Positions 28,059 through 37,544 of a stretch of DNA of 64,000 nucleotides are shown here, piece after piece. Position numbers and translations under genes: made by a program. The DNA comes from CAWABB01 sp963780165. Lineage in GTDB: Bacteria; Bacteroidota; Ignavibacteria; UBA10030; UBA6906. Numbering within the stretch: position 1 is the first letter of the stretch; each line of letters starts with the position of its first letter. The notes under the pieces were generated by a model, which was given only the letters and a program-made list of their open reading frames with translations, had not been told where the DNA came from and did no database searches. The stretch covers positions 124,001-188,000 of the forward strand of contig CAWABB010000004.1 in the NCBI GenBank assembly GCA_963780165.1, written 5' to 3'.

Positions 28059-29105
28059 TTAGAAGCTCATCCCCAGCGACAGATACTGGACGTTTTCCAG
28101 CCGGCCGTAATCGGCGAAGCCGTAGTCCAGCTTGATCGTCCCGACGTTCGTGATGCCGTAGTGCACGCCAAGACCCCAGGTGAGCCCCTGCTCCGAGTCG
28201 CGCAGCCAGAGCGACTTGTATCCGACGCGCGCAAAGACAATCTCGCGCCAGGCCGCCTCAAGACCCGCGTTCACGTACTCCGTATTGTCGTTCGGGTGGG
28301 TGGCGTCGACCGCCGGCGTGACGCGGAAGTCCTCCGCGACGTCGATATCCCATGCCACGCCGATCCGGAACGTGAGCGGGAGCGGATACGCTTCCGCCCG
28401 GTACTGCCCCGGGATGTTGTTCGGCCCGCTGCCTGCGTCGTTGTTCGGGTCCACGTTGATGTAGAGATCCCGTCCGTCCAGCTTCATGTTGGTGCCGAAG
28501 TTCGAGATGGACGCTCCCAGCGTGAGCCCCTCGATCGGGGCCATATACAGCGTGCCGACGTCGATGGCGAAGCCGGTCGCGTTCTCACTCCAGATATTTT
28601 CGGAGATGTACTTGGCCGTGAAGCCGATGGAGAACCGATCCGTCAACGCCTTGGAGTACGTGATGCCGATGGCCAGCGCGCTGGCGTCCCACTTGCGGCC
28701 GTCGCCCTCGGGGAACTGCTCCGACCGGACGGGCTCTTCGGGGACGCTCAGCGATATGACGGAGAACCCGAACATCCCGAGGTCACCGATCGGCAGGATG
28801 CCGGCGACGAAATCGTAGTTGATGTCCGCCAGCCATTCGGCGTGGTTGAACGTGAGTTCGCTGTTGACGTTCAACTTCGCGAGGGTGGCGGGGTTCCAGT
28901 AGATGGAAGAGATGTCCCCGGTCACGCCGGCGGCGGTGCCTCCCATGCCGAGCGCCCGGGCGCCCACCCCGATCTTCAGGAACTGTGCAGACGTGGTCCC
29001 CACCTTTGCCGTGGTCCGGAAGAGCTGGGCATTGGAGGGGGTGGACCAGAAGACGAGCAGGGCAGCGATCAGGAATGCAGCCGATGCTCTCACGGTCATG
29101 TTCAT
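28059..29105 (-). CDS. PorV/PorQ-family outer-membrane beta-barrel protein
   Basis: 348 residues from the ATG at 29105, which has AGGGAGG four bases upstream on its strand; a start at 29162 is open but lacks such a site. A signal peptide is followed by the family signature region VGARALGMGGTAAGVTGDISSIYWNPA. The protein ends YLSLGMSF, with the terminal Phe of outer-membrane barrels. PorV homologues shuttle type IX cargo at the surface; other paralogues are FadL-like barrels. It is the last gene of a three-gene operon, 53 bases after the 1,170-residue secreted protein. With six T9SS cargo genes in the window a secretion role is plausible, but many genomes carry several paralogues. Confidence 0.85.
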   Translation of the reverse strand: MNMTVRASAAFLIAALLVFWSTPSNAQLFRTTAKVGTTSAQFLKIGVGARALGMGGTAAGVTGDISSIYWNPATLAKLNVNSELTFNHAEWLADINYDFVAGILPIGDLGMFGFSVISLSVPEEPVRSEQFPEGDGRKWDASALAIGITYSKALTDRFSIGFTAKYISENIWSENATGFAIDVGTLYMAPIEGLTLGASISNFGTNMKLDGRDLYINVDPNNDAGSGPNNIPGQYRAEAYPLPLTFRIGVAWDIDVAEDFRVTPAVDATHPNDNTEYVNAGLEAAWREIVFARVGYKSLWLRDSEQGLTWGLGVHYGITNVGTIKLDYGFADYGRLENVQYLSLGMSF

Positions 29106-29158
29106 GAAACCTCCCTGGGCGATGCTGGTTCGTAGGCCGTTCTGTGTCATGGCGCGCC

Positions 29159-32100
29159 TCACTTGATCAGGGCGAACCGCCCGATTTTCTCTCCGACGCC
29201 CGGCACGTCGACGTGGTAGATATACACGCCGTAGGCGAGCCGCTGCCCTTCGTAGGAGAGAATGCCCCAGTTCACGTAGCTGTTGGTGTCGTCCTTGTGG
29301 ATCGTGTCCACAAGCTCGCCGGTCATCGTGAAAATCCTCACGGTGCAGGTCGGAGGCAGGTTGCGGAACTGCAGCCGCCTGTCTCCGCGCAGCGTCGGAT
29401 CTGAACCCGGACCCTCGAAGTCGCTGTACGCCACGTACGGGTTCGGGACCACATAGATCTTGTCGAGTGCCGACGTGGCGGTGCCCGGATCAAAAGCGGC
29501 CGCTGTGGTCGAGAACGTATAGGAGTCCCCGGCAACAAATGGTTTGGTGCTGTTCACCCTGAAGACGTTGCCCTCGGTCGGGAGCGTTTTATCTCCGGAC
29601 GCCGGCCAGTTGTACAGCACGCCGACCATTTTCGGGTTCCCGGTCTGCGGCGCGTAGTTCGGGGGTGTCAGCGCGATGATTTCACGGCCCGGACGCCAGA
29701 GGCTGTCCGCGGTTGCGCGGTCGATGAGCACGCGCACCTTCGTAGTGTCCGTGACGTTCACGACCTTAAACGGACAGACGACCACCTTGCGCCCCTGGTT
29801 GTTCAGCAGCGTGTCGCCGGGATACATCCACTTGCCGTTGGCCGTCGTGTCGGTCCGGTTCCACCGGATCTCGAGATCGATCGGGGCCGGGATGAACGGC
29901 GAACTCGGAAGCCCCTGTGGCTTCTGCACGAGGTAGTCCATGGTCGAGGTCGTGGCCCCGAGCCATCCGCTGGTCAGGGAATCGACGCCGAGAGGATCCT
30001 CCGTCACGTATATCCGCATTCCCTCGAAGACCGGGTTGTCGTCCTCGCCCTGCACCCTGTCGCTCAGGTACACCGCATAGTATCTGTACCGGGCCGTGAA
30101 CGAGGCATCCACCGGGAGGGCTCCCGGATACATTCCCCGGATGCGTCCTGCTGTCGCGTCCAGCTGGTATCTCGCGGGATCGACCACCGCTCCTCCGGCA
30201 TCGAGCAGCGAGAAGTCCGCATTGATGATATTCTTGCGGGTCAGTGGGACGAAGAACGTGTCGTTCGTGACGACCGTTTCGGACAGCGGCTCGTTGGACT
30301 CAACGTTGTATTTGACCTTCCCGCCGTCATCCAGGAAGTAGATGTCATACTTCCCGCCGTTGATGACCTGGTAGTTGTCCAGGACACCCACCTTCAGTTC
30401 ACCGGTGGCGTTGCCGGCCACCCTGGTGGGGGCGAAGTTGTTTGACACCTGCGCGGCTTTGATGCCGGAGGCCAGCGGGCCGGGGGTGATGGCCACCGTG
30501 TTCGCATCGAGCGTCAGGGCGCCCGTGACGGCGTCGCGCTTGATAGAGATCTGCGACTCCGATGGCGGGAGCGAGATGCCCAGGCTGTCGAATCCGTGGT
30601 CATAGGACGCGACGGCGTAGTAGTATGTCTTGCCGTTTGTGACCGTCGAGTCCACGTATTCGTGCACCAGGCCCGAATTCGAGCCGAGCTGATACTTCAC
30701 GCCACGCCCCTGGTACTCGATGGGGTGGAGGCCGGACCAGGTGTTGACGACGTCGAACTGTGCCGCGCGACCGTCCGCGCCGACCATCGGGACTCCGAGG
30801 AACGCGTTACCGTTCGCGTCCGTGACTTTGTAGACGTCGGAGAACGTGTAGTCCTCGCTCCTGTAGATCTTATACCCTTCAAAGTCCTTCGTCCCGGTGA
30901 GGGGGTCGACCGTCTGCTCTGCGAGGTTGTCCCAGTAGAGCGTGACGCGGCCGTCGCCAGGGACCGCGCGCACGACCGGCTTGGGCGGCGGCTGGGCGAA
31001 CTGGTAGTTGGCCTCCAGGATGCGCTGGGCCGTCTCGGAATTGAGCAGCAGGTCGTTGAGGTTCTCACCCATCATCAGAGCGATCGAGAATCGCTGCGTG
31101 GCTCCGGGCTCAAGGCGGAACGGTCCCGAACCGTACAGGAAAATGTTGTCGCCGGGGGTCGAGAAGAGTTCCTGGTCGATGGCGATCGTGTCCTGGGCCA
31201 TATATCCCCAGAACAGCTCATCATTGCTCGGGTAGTTGACGCCCCCGTACGGGAGGGCCCAGAAGCTGGTCAGCCCGATCTGGTCTGACTCGTTGACGTC
31301 GCGAATCCCGAACTGAGGCTCGGCGGTGATGTTCCCGTCAACGACGCCCACATCCGGCTTTCCGTTCCCTTCGCCGAAGTCGCCGGTCCCGGGGAGGCCA
31401 TCGAGGCCGACGTCATGTTTTGTGGGGTCCCAGTTGCCGTTCTCGTCGCCCGACCAGCGGGGTTTGATGCTCCCGTACACAGCGAGGTACTTCGCCGTAT
31501 CCGCGATCCCGGTCGTGAGCGGGATGATGGTGCCGTCGATGTAGTCGCCGGCGTCGTTGAACGGGCTTTCGTCGACGATGCCGTCGTCGTCGTTGTCGAC
31601 GCCGTCTGCCGAGTTCGTGGGCGATTCCAGGAACTTGAATCCGAAGTAGCCGGGCACGATGCCGCCTTCGCCCTTATTGTCGTTGTCCCATGCGTACACC
31701 ATGTTCCTGGCGCGCTGCGCGTACCCCTCGGCGAGCGGTCCTGTCGGCGGGATGAAATAGGCAAGGTCGTCGCCGTAGTCGAATGTGCCGCCGCCAATGT
31801 GAGGATCGCCGTACATCCCGAAATACACTCTGTCCAGCGTCTTCGGGCTGCGGTTTGTCACGCGGTAGACCAGGAAGATGATGTCTTCGGCGAGCGGGTT
31901 ATTGAACTGGAAGAACCGGCACTCCAGGTCCAGGCCGAGCCCGCGCTTCGACGAGTCGTCGGGGAACGGGAAGTATTTGAACTCCGCATTCGTGTAGTCG
32001 TCGTCCACGAAATAGACCTCCTCGTCCGGCGAGGAGGCATCGTTCCCGAGGTACGCCGGCCACACGTAGCGGCCCAGGATCGGGTTGTACCACGACTCAG

Positions 32101-32671
32101 GCCAGCTCGGCGGGCGCCGGGTCAGGTCGCCGCCGACCTTGGAGCGGGCGCTCCAGGACGCGATGTCGCGATTCGGCTCCGGCGCGGCGTACCCCGGCTT
32201 GGGGAGCCAGCCCCAGCGTAAGACGCCGTTGGGATCGTAGTCCCCTTCGCTCTGAAGGTACATGCCGTCGTTCAGGATATGGACGGTGCGCCCGTCGGCA
32301 TCGACCACCTCGCCGCCGACGATCGGTGTGAACTCGAACCCGTACCCGAGGCGGTTCCAGACCAGGTCGGCAGTATTATAGAGCGTGTTGGGTCTCGTGA
32401 TCGTCCCGGTGTTGTAGACGATCGTGGTGATCTTGTTCCCGTTGATGATGAGGCTCTTTTCCTCGCGCGGATCGCCCTCGATCTTTGCGAGTGCGTCCTC
32501 CATCATCCTGCCGTACTCCTCCATGAGGCGCGCGGCGGTTTGCGGGTCGACTTTATGTGGGTGAAAGTTCTTCCAGTCGACCTGCTGCGCTCTGGCAACG
32601 GACGCCGACACGAGCAGGAGGACGAGGGAGAACTGCAGAGCGGGTCGGATGTGAGTCATGGACCGTTCCAT
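29159..32671 (-). CDS. Large secreted multidomain surface protein with FnIII-like and Por-like C-terminal domains
   Basis: 1,170 residues with a signal peptide ending near SVARAQ (about 29). An acidic repeat-like run, DGVDNDDDGIVDE (about 350), resembles calcium-binding thrombospondin type 3 motifs. A fibronectin-III-like module begins near residue 562 (PPKPVVRAVPGDGRVTLYW). The last 100 residues contain VVPNPYVA, FRNLPPTCTVRIFTMTGELV and a terminal GRFALIK, a variant of the sorting domain without the NYPNPFN motif. The start is uncertain: ATG 32671 or the in-frame ATG 32659. It lies 17 bases after the TonB receptor and likely forms a surface complex with it. Function unknown; large partners of this kind are common beside TonB receptors in Ignavibacteria-like genomes. 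Confidence 0.75.
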   Translation of the reverse strand: MERSMTHIRPALQFSLVLLLVSASVARAQQVDWKNFHPHKVDPQTAARLMEEYGRMMEDALAKIEGDPREEKSLIINGNKITTIVYNTGTITRPNTLYNTADLVWNRLGYGFEFTPIVGGEVVDADGRTVHILNDGMYLQSEGDYDPNGVLRWGWLPKPGYAAPEPNRDIASWSARSKVGGDLTRRPPSWPESWYNPILGRYVWPAYLGNDASSPDEEVYFVDDDYTNAEFKYFPFPDDSSKRGLGLDLECRFFQFNNPLAEDIIFLVYRVTNRSPKTLDRVYFGMYGDPHIGGGTFDYGDDLAYFIPPTGPLAEGYAQRARNMVYAWDNDNKGEGGIVPGYFGFKFLESPTNSADGVDNDDDGIVDESPFNDAGDYIDGTIIPLTTGIADTAKYLAVYGSIKPRWSGDENGNWDPTKHDVGLDGLPGTGDFGEGNGKPDVGVVDGNITAEPQFGIRDVNESDQIGLTSFWALPYGGVNYPSNDELFWGYMAQDTIAIDQELFSTPGDNIFLYGSGPFRLEPGATQRFSIALMMGENLNDLLLNSETAQRILEANYQFAQPPPKPVVRAVPGDGRVTLYWDNLAEQTVDPLTGTKDFEGYKIYRSEDYTFSDVYKVTDANGNAFLGVPMVGADGRAAQFDVVNTWSGLHPIEYQGRGVKYQLGSNSGLVHEYVDSTVTNGKTYYYAVASYDHGFDSLGISLPPSESQISIKRDAVTGALTLDANTVAITPGPLASGIKAAQVSNNFAPTRVAGNATGELKVGVLDNYQVINGGKYDIYFLDDGGKVKYNVESNEPLSETVVTNDTFFVPLTRKNIINADFSLLDAGGAVVDPARYQLDATAGRIRGMYPGALPVDASFTARYRYYAVYLSDRVQGEDDNPVFEGMRIYVTEDPLGVDSLTSGWLGATTSTMDYLVQKPQGLPSSPFIPAPIDLEIRWNRTDTTANGKWMYPGDTLLNNQGRKVVVCPFKVVNVTDTTKVRVLIDRATADSLWRPGREIIALTPPNYAPQTGNPKMVGVLYNWPASGDKTLPTEGNVFRVNSTKPFVAGDSYTFSTTAAAFDPGTATSALDKIYVVPNPYVAYSDFEGPGSDPTLRGDRRLQFRNLPPTCTVRIFTMTGELVDTIHKDDTNSYVNWGILSYEGQRLAYGVYIYHVDVPGVGEKIGRFALIK

Positions 32672-32688
32672 CTTCGTGAATGCCAGGT

Positions 32689-35553
32689 TTAAAATACGAT
32701 CGATGCGCCCAGCCGCACCAGCCGCGGCCGGCTCACATTCGATGGGTTCGCATAGTAGTTGTCGATGGAGCTCTGGGGCACCATGCCCGGATCACCCCGG
32801 GCGATGCGGCTGTTCAGGTTCTGGAACCTTGTGGGGTTCTGCACCTGATCGATGCTGTACAGCGCGCGCCCCGAATTGGCGTACACGCTCAGCTCGTTCT
32901 CCGTGTCGAAGAGATTGTCTACCTGGACGAAGACTGAGAGCGTGAACATATCGAGGTCGAAGAACTTCTCCGCTTTGAGGTCCACGTTCCACTGCACCGG
33001 CTGGTTGTCACTGCTCTGGACGTACCGGATGTTCTCGACGTTTGTTGGGAATTCAGGAGTATAGGGGGTCCCCGTCCGGAGGTACCCGATGAAGCTCACG
33101 ATCCAGTCTTCCGGCGGCCCGATCGACAGTGTGGAGGTGAGCGTGTGGCTACGGTCAAACCCCTGGGGCACGAGGTAGGTCTCGCTCAGGCGCCCCGCCT
33201 GCTCGTTGTAGAACACTTCTGCGAGCGGCTCGGTCCTGTTGCCTTCTGCGACCTGGAAGGTGTAGTCGACGGTCGCAGCCAGGATGCCGCCGGGCGCCCG
33301 CCGCTTGAGGAGTGAAATGCTGATGCCGCGCGTGTTCGCATACGACAGGTTCGTGAGCAGGAAGTACTCCTTGTCCCCGCGCTCTGTCAGAACCCGCTGG
33401 CTGTAGATGTAGTTGCTGACGTCTTTGTAGTAGCCGGTGATCTCGAGCCTCAGGTCCTCGGTCAGGCCCTGCTGCAGGCCCAGCTCATACTGAATGCTGC
33501 GCTGCGGCTCGACGTTCGGGTTGCCGAATCGGGGGACCGTCCCGGTGGGGGCCCGGTAGTAAGGATTGGAATAGAGCGAGGCGAGATTGCCGACCTGGTA
33601 AAAGTGCCCGTACGAGAACCGGATCGACCCCTGGTCCGTGATCGGGTACGAGACGCTGATGCGGGGCTGGATCATATGCTTCACTTCCGCATCCGCCAGG
33701 TTCTGGTCCAGGAACACGCTCTGCCCTGCGGCGAGCTCGTCGCTGATGTTCGTGTTGTACTGCGCAGCCGGATCGAAGTAGTCGTACCGGAGGCCCAGGT
33801 TCAGGATGACCGAACGCCACAGCTCGATTTTATCCTGGATGTATGCTGAGAACGTGAGGGGCTCGCGCGTGTACTTCACGTAGCCGCCTTCCACGCTCGG
33901 GATGAACGGCAGGAATGTGTAGCCAGCGAGCGCGTTGGTGAAGCTGGGGGAGACCGACGTATCCGACGGGTCGCGGAACTGCAGCGTATACGCCTCGACG
34001 TCGACAGTGTGGGAGCGCACCTCGATGCCGGCTTTGATTTCATGGTCGGGGAAGGCCTGTGCGACGAGATCAAACTTTCCGCCGAACGTCCTCACGCGAT
34101 TGTAGAACCGGTCCGTGTTCACGCCGCCCGTCAGGTACGTCGTGTTCGGGAATGTGCGGTAATAGAAGTCAGGCAGATACCGCGGATCGTACGGATCGTC
34201 ATACGCCCAGCTCTTCCCGATGTCCATGCCGTACGACAGCTTCACGGAGTAGAACATCCAGGAGTTGACCGTGTGCGTGAAGTCCAACGAGTGGACGTAG
34301 CTGTCGGTCTTGCCGATGGCGCGCCCGTCCGGCTTGTACCGGTGGGCGAAGGCAGTCCCTTCGGGCACTTCGTAATAGTCGTAGACAAACTCGTAGCGGA
34401 GCTTCATCTCCGGGCTCATCCGGTAGCTGAGATTCGCCTGGACGTTCCATGCCTTTGTCCAGTTGAGCGCAACCTTCTCGTAGGAGCCGCCGTTTGCATT
34501 GATATACTCGGTGCCGTACGGGAGTCCCACCTGGTCGAGCGTGTCATGCCGGAGAGGGCCGAAGTAGTAGGGGTCGGACGACGAGCCGCGGCGGGGGTCA
34601 TCTGACGGGAAGTTCTCACGCGACAGATAGGAGTCCTCGGGCGTGTACAGCCGCTCGCCCGTCAGCCATCCCTGGTCCCAGTTGTAGACGCCGGAGGCGA
34701 ACATCGTGAGATCTTCACTCACGAGCGGTCCGCCGGCCGAGGCTTCAAACCGGCTGACGGTGCCGAGGTTGAACGATCCGATGTCATAGAAGAGCGAGGA
34801 TCTGTCGCTGGCGTAGTCCCCGGCGAGATACTTCATGCTGCCGTTCCACTGCGGTCCGCCTTCTTTCGTGATGTAGTTGACGACGCCGCTGAGCGCCCCG
34901 CCGTATTCGGCGTTGAAGGTCCCGCTCGAGACGGAGACTTCCTGGACCGCGTTCGTGGCGACCCCGACCGACCGCGCGTTGCCGTACGGGTTGTTGATGC
35001 TGACCCCGTTGAGCGTATAGACGATCTCGTTCCCGAGGCCGCCGCGGATATGGATCGAGCCGTCGTCGTCCACCACCACGCCGGCCTGCAGCCCGATGAC
35101 CTCGCTGATCTCGAGGACGGGGAGCGCGTCAATGTTGTCAGATGTGATGGACGCGACCGGGTTCGTGAGATCCTGCCGGATGAGCGGCGAGCGCTCGGCC
35201 TGGACCACCACCGCATCCAGTTCCACGCTCCCTTCGGTGAGCGTGATGTCCAGCGGGGTCGTGAAATCGACCGAGACCTGAACGTTGTTGATTTCGAACC
35301 GCCGGTAGCCGATAAACGACGCGAGCAGCTTGTGCCGGCCCGGTGGCACGTTCAGGATGGTGTAGCGGCCGTCGATGTCCGTGGACGCGCCCAGGGAAGT
35401 GCCGTCGACAACGACGTTCACACCGGGGAGCGGCTCAGCGGTCTTCTCATCCCGCACGACCCCGGAAATCTTTCCGGTCGTGCCGGCGAAGGCCGCGAAG
35501 CCACACGCGAGAGCGAGGAGCACCACGGGCAATGAAAGGCGAACGATGCGCAT
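32689..35553 (-). CDS. TonB-dependent receptor with carboxypeptidase-regulatory-like N-terminal domain
   Basis: 954 residues from ATG 35553, preceded on its strand by GAAAGGTG six bases upstream; the longer open frame to 35709 runs into the promoter and is rejected. A signal peptide ends near residue 23. It is followed by a CarboxypepD_reg-like domain (about 27-110, ISGVVRDEKTAEPLPGVNV), the plug (about 125-230, IHIRGGLGNEIVYTLNGV) and a 22-strand-type barrel ending LVRLGASIVF. This resembles SusC-type importers, but no SusD gene adjoins. It probably imports a large substrate, or forms an assembly with the secreted protein encoded next. It is the first gene of its operon. Confidence 0.92.
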   Translation of the reverse strand: MRIVRLSLPVVLLALACGFAAFAGTTGKISGVVRDEKTAEPLPGVNVVVDGTSLGASTDIDGRYTILNVPPGRHKLLASFIGYRRFEINNVQVSVDFTTPLDITLTEGSVELDAVVVQAERSPLIRQDLTNPVASITSDNIDALPVLEISEVIGLQAGVVVDDDGSIHIRGGLGNEIVYTLNGVSINNPYGNARSVGVATNAVQEVSVSSGTFNAEYGGALSGVVNYITKEGGPQWNGSMKYLAGDYASDRSSLFYDIGSFNLGTVSRFEASAGGPLVSEDLTMFASGVYNWDQGWLTGERLYTPEDSYLSRENFPSDDPRRGSSSDPYYFGPLRHDTLDQVGLPYGTEYINANGGSYEKVALNWTKAWNVQANLSYRMSPEMKLRYEFVYDYYEVPEGTAFAHRYKPDGRAIGKTDSYVHSLDFTHTVNSWMFYSVKLSYGMDIGKSWAYDDPYDPRYLPDFYYRTFPNTTYLTGGVNTDRFYNRVRTFGGKFDLVAQAFPDHEIKAGIEVRSHTVDVEAYTLQFRDPSDTSVSPSFTNALAGYTFLPFIPSVEGGYVKYTREPLTFSAYIQDKIELWRSVILNLGLRYDYFDPAAQYNTNISDELAAGQSVFLDQNLADAEVKHMIQPRISVSYPITDQGSIRFSYGHFYQVGNLASLYSNPYYRAPTGTVPRFGNPNVEPQRSIQYELGLQQGLTEDLRLEITGYYKDVSNYIYSQRVLTERGDKEYFLLTNLSYANTRGISISLLKRRAPGGILAATVDYTFQVAEGNRTEPLAEVFYNEQAGRLSETYLVPQGFDRSHTLTSTLSIGPPEDWIVSFIGYLRTGTPYTPEFPTNVENIRYVQSSDNQPVQWNVDLKAEKFFDLDMFTLSVFVQVDNLFDTENELSVYANSGRALYSIDQVQNPTRFQNLNSRIARGDPGMVPQSSIDNYYANPSNVSRPRLVRLGASIVF

Positions 35554-35666
35554 ACGACACCTTTCGTGAGATGAATGAAGTACGAGGACGCAGGCGACAA
35601 TCGAGGGAGGAAGGCCAGGAGCGTCACGTGATCCTGAGAGTTTCAGAGAGCAAGCACCTGACCGAC

Positions 35667-35695
35667 TTGACAATTGGATCAATATAGGGTATGAA
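35667..35695 (+). promoter_or_regulatory. Candidate promoter for the FG-GAP protein gene
   Basis: TTGACA (35667-35672), a 17-base spacer and TATGAA (35690-35695) form a near-consensus sigma70-like promoter about 110 bases before the GTG at 35806. Its -10 element lies within the spacer of the minus-strand promoter, so both cannot be fully occupied at once. Another TTGACA at 35735-35740 lacks a well-spaced -10. Confidence 0.6.
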
Positions 35696-35709
35696 GGGGA
35701 GCGAATCAA
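35681..35709 (-). promoter_or_regulatory. Candidate promoter for the TonB receptor operon
   Basis: On the minus strand TTGATT (35709-35704) is separated by exactly 17 bases from TATATT (35686-35681), a good sigma70-like match. It lies about 130 bases before the receptor's ATG in the only clearly AT-richer stretch of the window. It overlaps the opposite promoter at 35667-35695. Confidence 0.6.
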
Positions 35710-35805
35710 GCACGGCTTGACTTTCTTCCGGAAGTTGACAATTTTCCATCGGTATATCCGTCCGAATCAACCCAGCCCCATCACCACCACCTTCAGGAGG
35801 CCGAC

Positions 35806-37497
35806 GTGGCCCGATTGCTACTGTGTGTTGCTCTGGTTGTCGTGTCAGCCCTATCGCTTTCTCCGGCTTCGTTTGCACAGGTCACCATCGACCCGGACGT
35901 GGAGCTGGTGGCCACAATCAAGCCGGCAGATTTCCCCGGCTGGCCGGATTCCGTGGGGGCGCAGAAGGTCCGGAGCGGCTTTGACATCAACGGGAACGGA
36001 AAAAAAGAGTTCATTATCTTTGCCGATCCCGTGTTCCTGCAGTACGACCAGCGCCCGTGGCTGTTCTGGTTCGAGGCGAGCGGCGACAATCAGTACACCC
36101 TCCTCTGGTCGGCGCAGATTCCCGGCGACAACAACAAGATCCTGGAGCGGTACGCGGACATTACCATCGCGGATTTCGACAAGGACAACCTTCAAGAGAT
36201 CGTGGTGGCGATCCCCCGGTTCAGGACGAACCCCGTGTCCGATATCGTCGTGATCTATGAATTCGACGGCACGACGTTCCCGTCGACGCCGACGTTCGTC
36301 ACGAACCTGGACCTGCCTGACAACTTCCGCTACTACGTGACCCGCGTTCTGGCCGACGATGTGGACGGAGACGGAGACACGGAGCTCATCACGACCTCGC
36401 GGCGCGATGACTGGGGCGGCATCGACGTGGGCCGGTCGCTCATCGTCAGCCACCTGGTCGGCGGCGACATCTCCAGCTCCTCGTTCAGCTACTTCGAGCA
36501 CGAATTCGTGGACTCGACCACCACATTGCGGGGCGGCGCGGTCTATGACGCGACCACGGGAGACATGGACGGCGACGGGAAAGGGGAGATCTGGGTCTTC
36601 ACGTGGGATCTCTTCAGCCTTGCGGTCTATGAGGCGACCGGTCCCGACACATACGAGTTGCGGGCTGACATCAACCAGGCCAGGCCTGACAACGATGTCG
36701 GCGCGCGCAACAGCGCGAGCTTCTATGATGCCGACGGCGATGGGAAGAAGGAGTTCTACGTTGCCGGCATCACCGATTCCGAGAACCCCGGGAACATCTA
36801 TTGCATCAACGCGGTGGATGACGTCTCCACGCTCGACACGAGCTCGGTCAAGACGCTGACGCCTGATCTCGACCCCATCAGCGAATGGTCGTACGAAGGG
36901 GCGGAGCCCGGCGACCTCGATGGCGATGGCAAGATGGACTTTATCGTCGCGGGGGCAGGGCCGCGGCGGACCGTCTTCCGGCTGGAGTACGTATCGGGCC
37001 CGGCGGCTGTGCCGTCCAGCTACGTCATGAGCGAGCTGTACAAGGACGAGACGCCCGGCACCAGCTATATGAGCTGGATGAACATCGACATGACGAACGA
37101 TCTCGACGGAGACGGGAAGAAAGAGATTCTGATTCCGAACATCTATCCGTACGGGGCCGACGACCCGGCGCTGATCATCCTCGAAAGCAAGACCACATCG
37201 ACCGCTGTCGGGAATCCGGCGCAGGAGCTCCCGATGAAGACGGAGCTCCTTCCCAATTATCCGAACCCCTTCAACCCCTCGACGATGATCGCGTTCGAGC
37301 TTGCCCGCACGGGGCCGGTGAGCGTCAGCGTCGTGGATATGCTCGGACGGGAAGTCGCCCGGCCGGTGGACGGTGTCGTGGCGGCGGGAACCCATCGCGT
37401 GCCGTTTGAGGCACGGGGCCTCGCCAGCGGCACCTACTATGTCCGCCTCCGGAGCGACGATGTCGTGACGGTCCGTCCCATCATGCTCATTCGATAA
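35806..37497 (+). CDS. Secreted FG-GAP/VCBS-repeat protein with T9SS sorting domain
   Basis: 563 residues starting with GTG 35806, five bases after AGGAGG (35795-35800). The signal peptide ends near SPASFAQ. At least seven calcium-loop repeats of the D-x-[DN]-x-[DN]-x-x-E type follow, for example DINGNGKKE, DVDGDGDTE, DMDGDGKGE, DADGDGKKE and DLDGDGKKE. They indicate an integrin-alpha-like propeller. Residues about 480-563 are a T9SS sorting domain (NYPNPFNPST, VVDMLGREVARPV, terminal VRPIMLIR). It is probably an adhesion or ligand-binding protein at the cell surface. No enzymatic domain is seen. Confidence 0.85.
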   Translation: MARLLLCVALVVVSALSLSPASFAQVTIDPDVELVATIKPADFPGWPDSVGAQKVRSGFDINGNGKKEFIIFADPVFLQYDQRPWLFWFEASGDNQYTLLWSAQIPGDNNKILERYADITIADFDKDNLQEIVVAIPRFRTNPVSDIVVIYEFDGTTFPSTPTFVTNLDLPDNFRYYVTRVLADDVDGDGDTELITTSRRDDWGGIDVGRSLIVSHLVGGDISSSSFSYFEHEFVDSTTTLRGGAVYDATTGDMDGDGKGEIWVFTWDLFSLAVYEATGPDTYELRADINQARPDNDVGARNSASFYDADGDGKKEFYVAGITDSENPGNIYCINAVDDVSTLDTSSVKTLTPDLDPISEWSYEGAEPGDLDGDGKMDFIVAGAGPRRTVFRLEYVSGPAAVPSSYVMSELYKDETPGTSYMSWMNIDMTNDLDGDGKKEILIPNIYPYGADDPALIILESKTTSTAVGNPAQELPMKTELLPNYPNPFNPSTMIAFELARTGPVSVSVVDMLGREVARPVDGVVAAGTHRVPFEARGLASGTYYVRLRSDDVVTVRPIMLIR

Positions 37498-37544
37498 CAG
37501 ACGCTGCGCACACCAACACACAAGACTACAGTGATGGAGGACGC

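Noticed and set aside
35735..35758. Second TTGACA with TATATC downstream as another promoter
   Set aside because: The spacing is only 12 bases, and the promoter at 35667-35695 has correct 17-base spacing.
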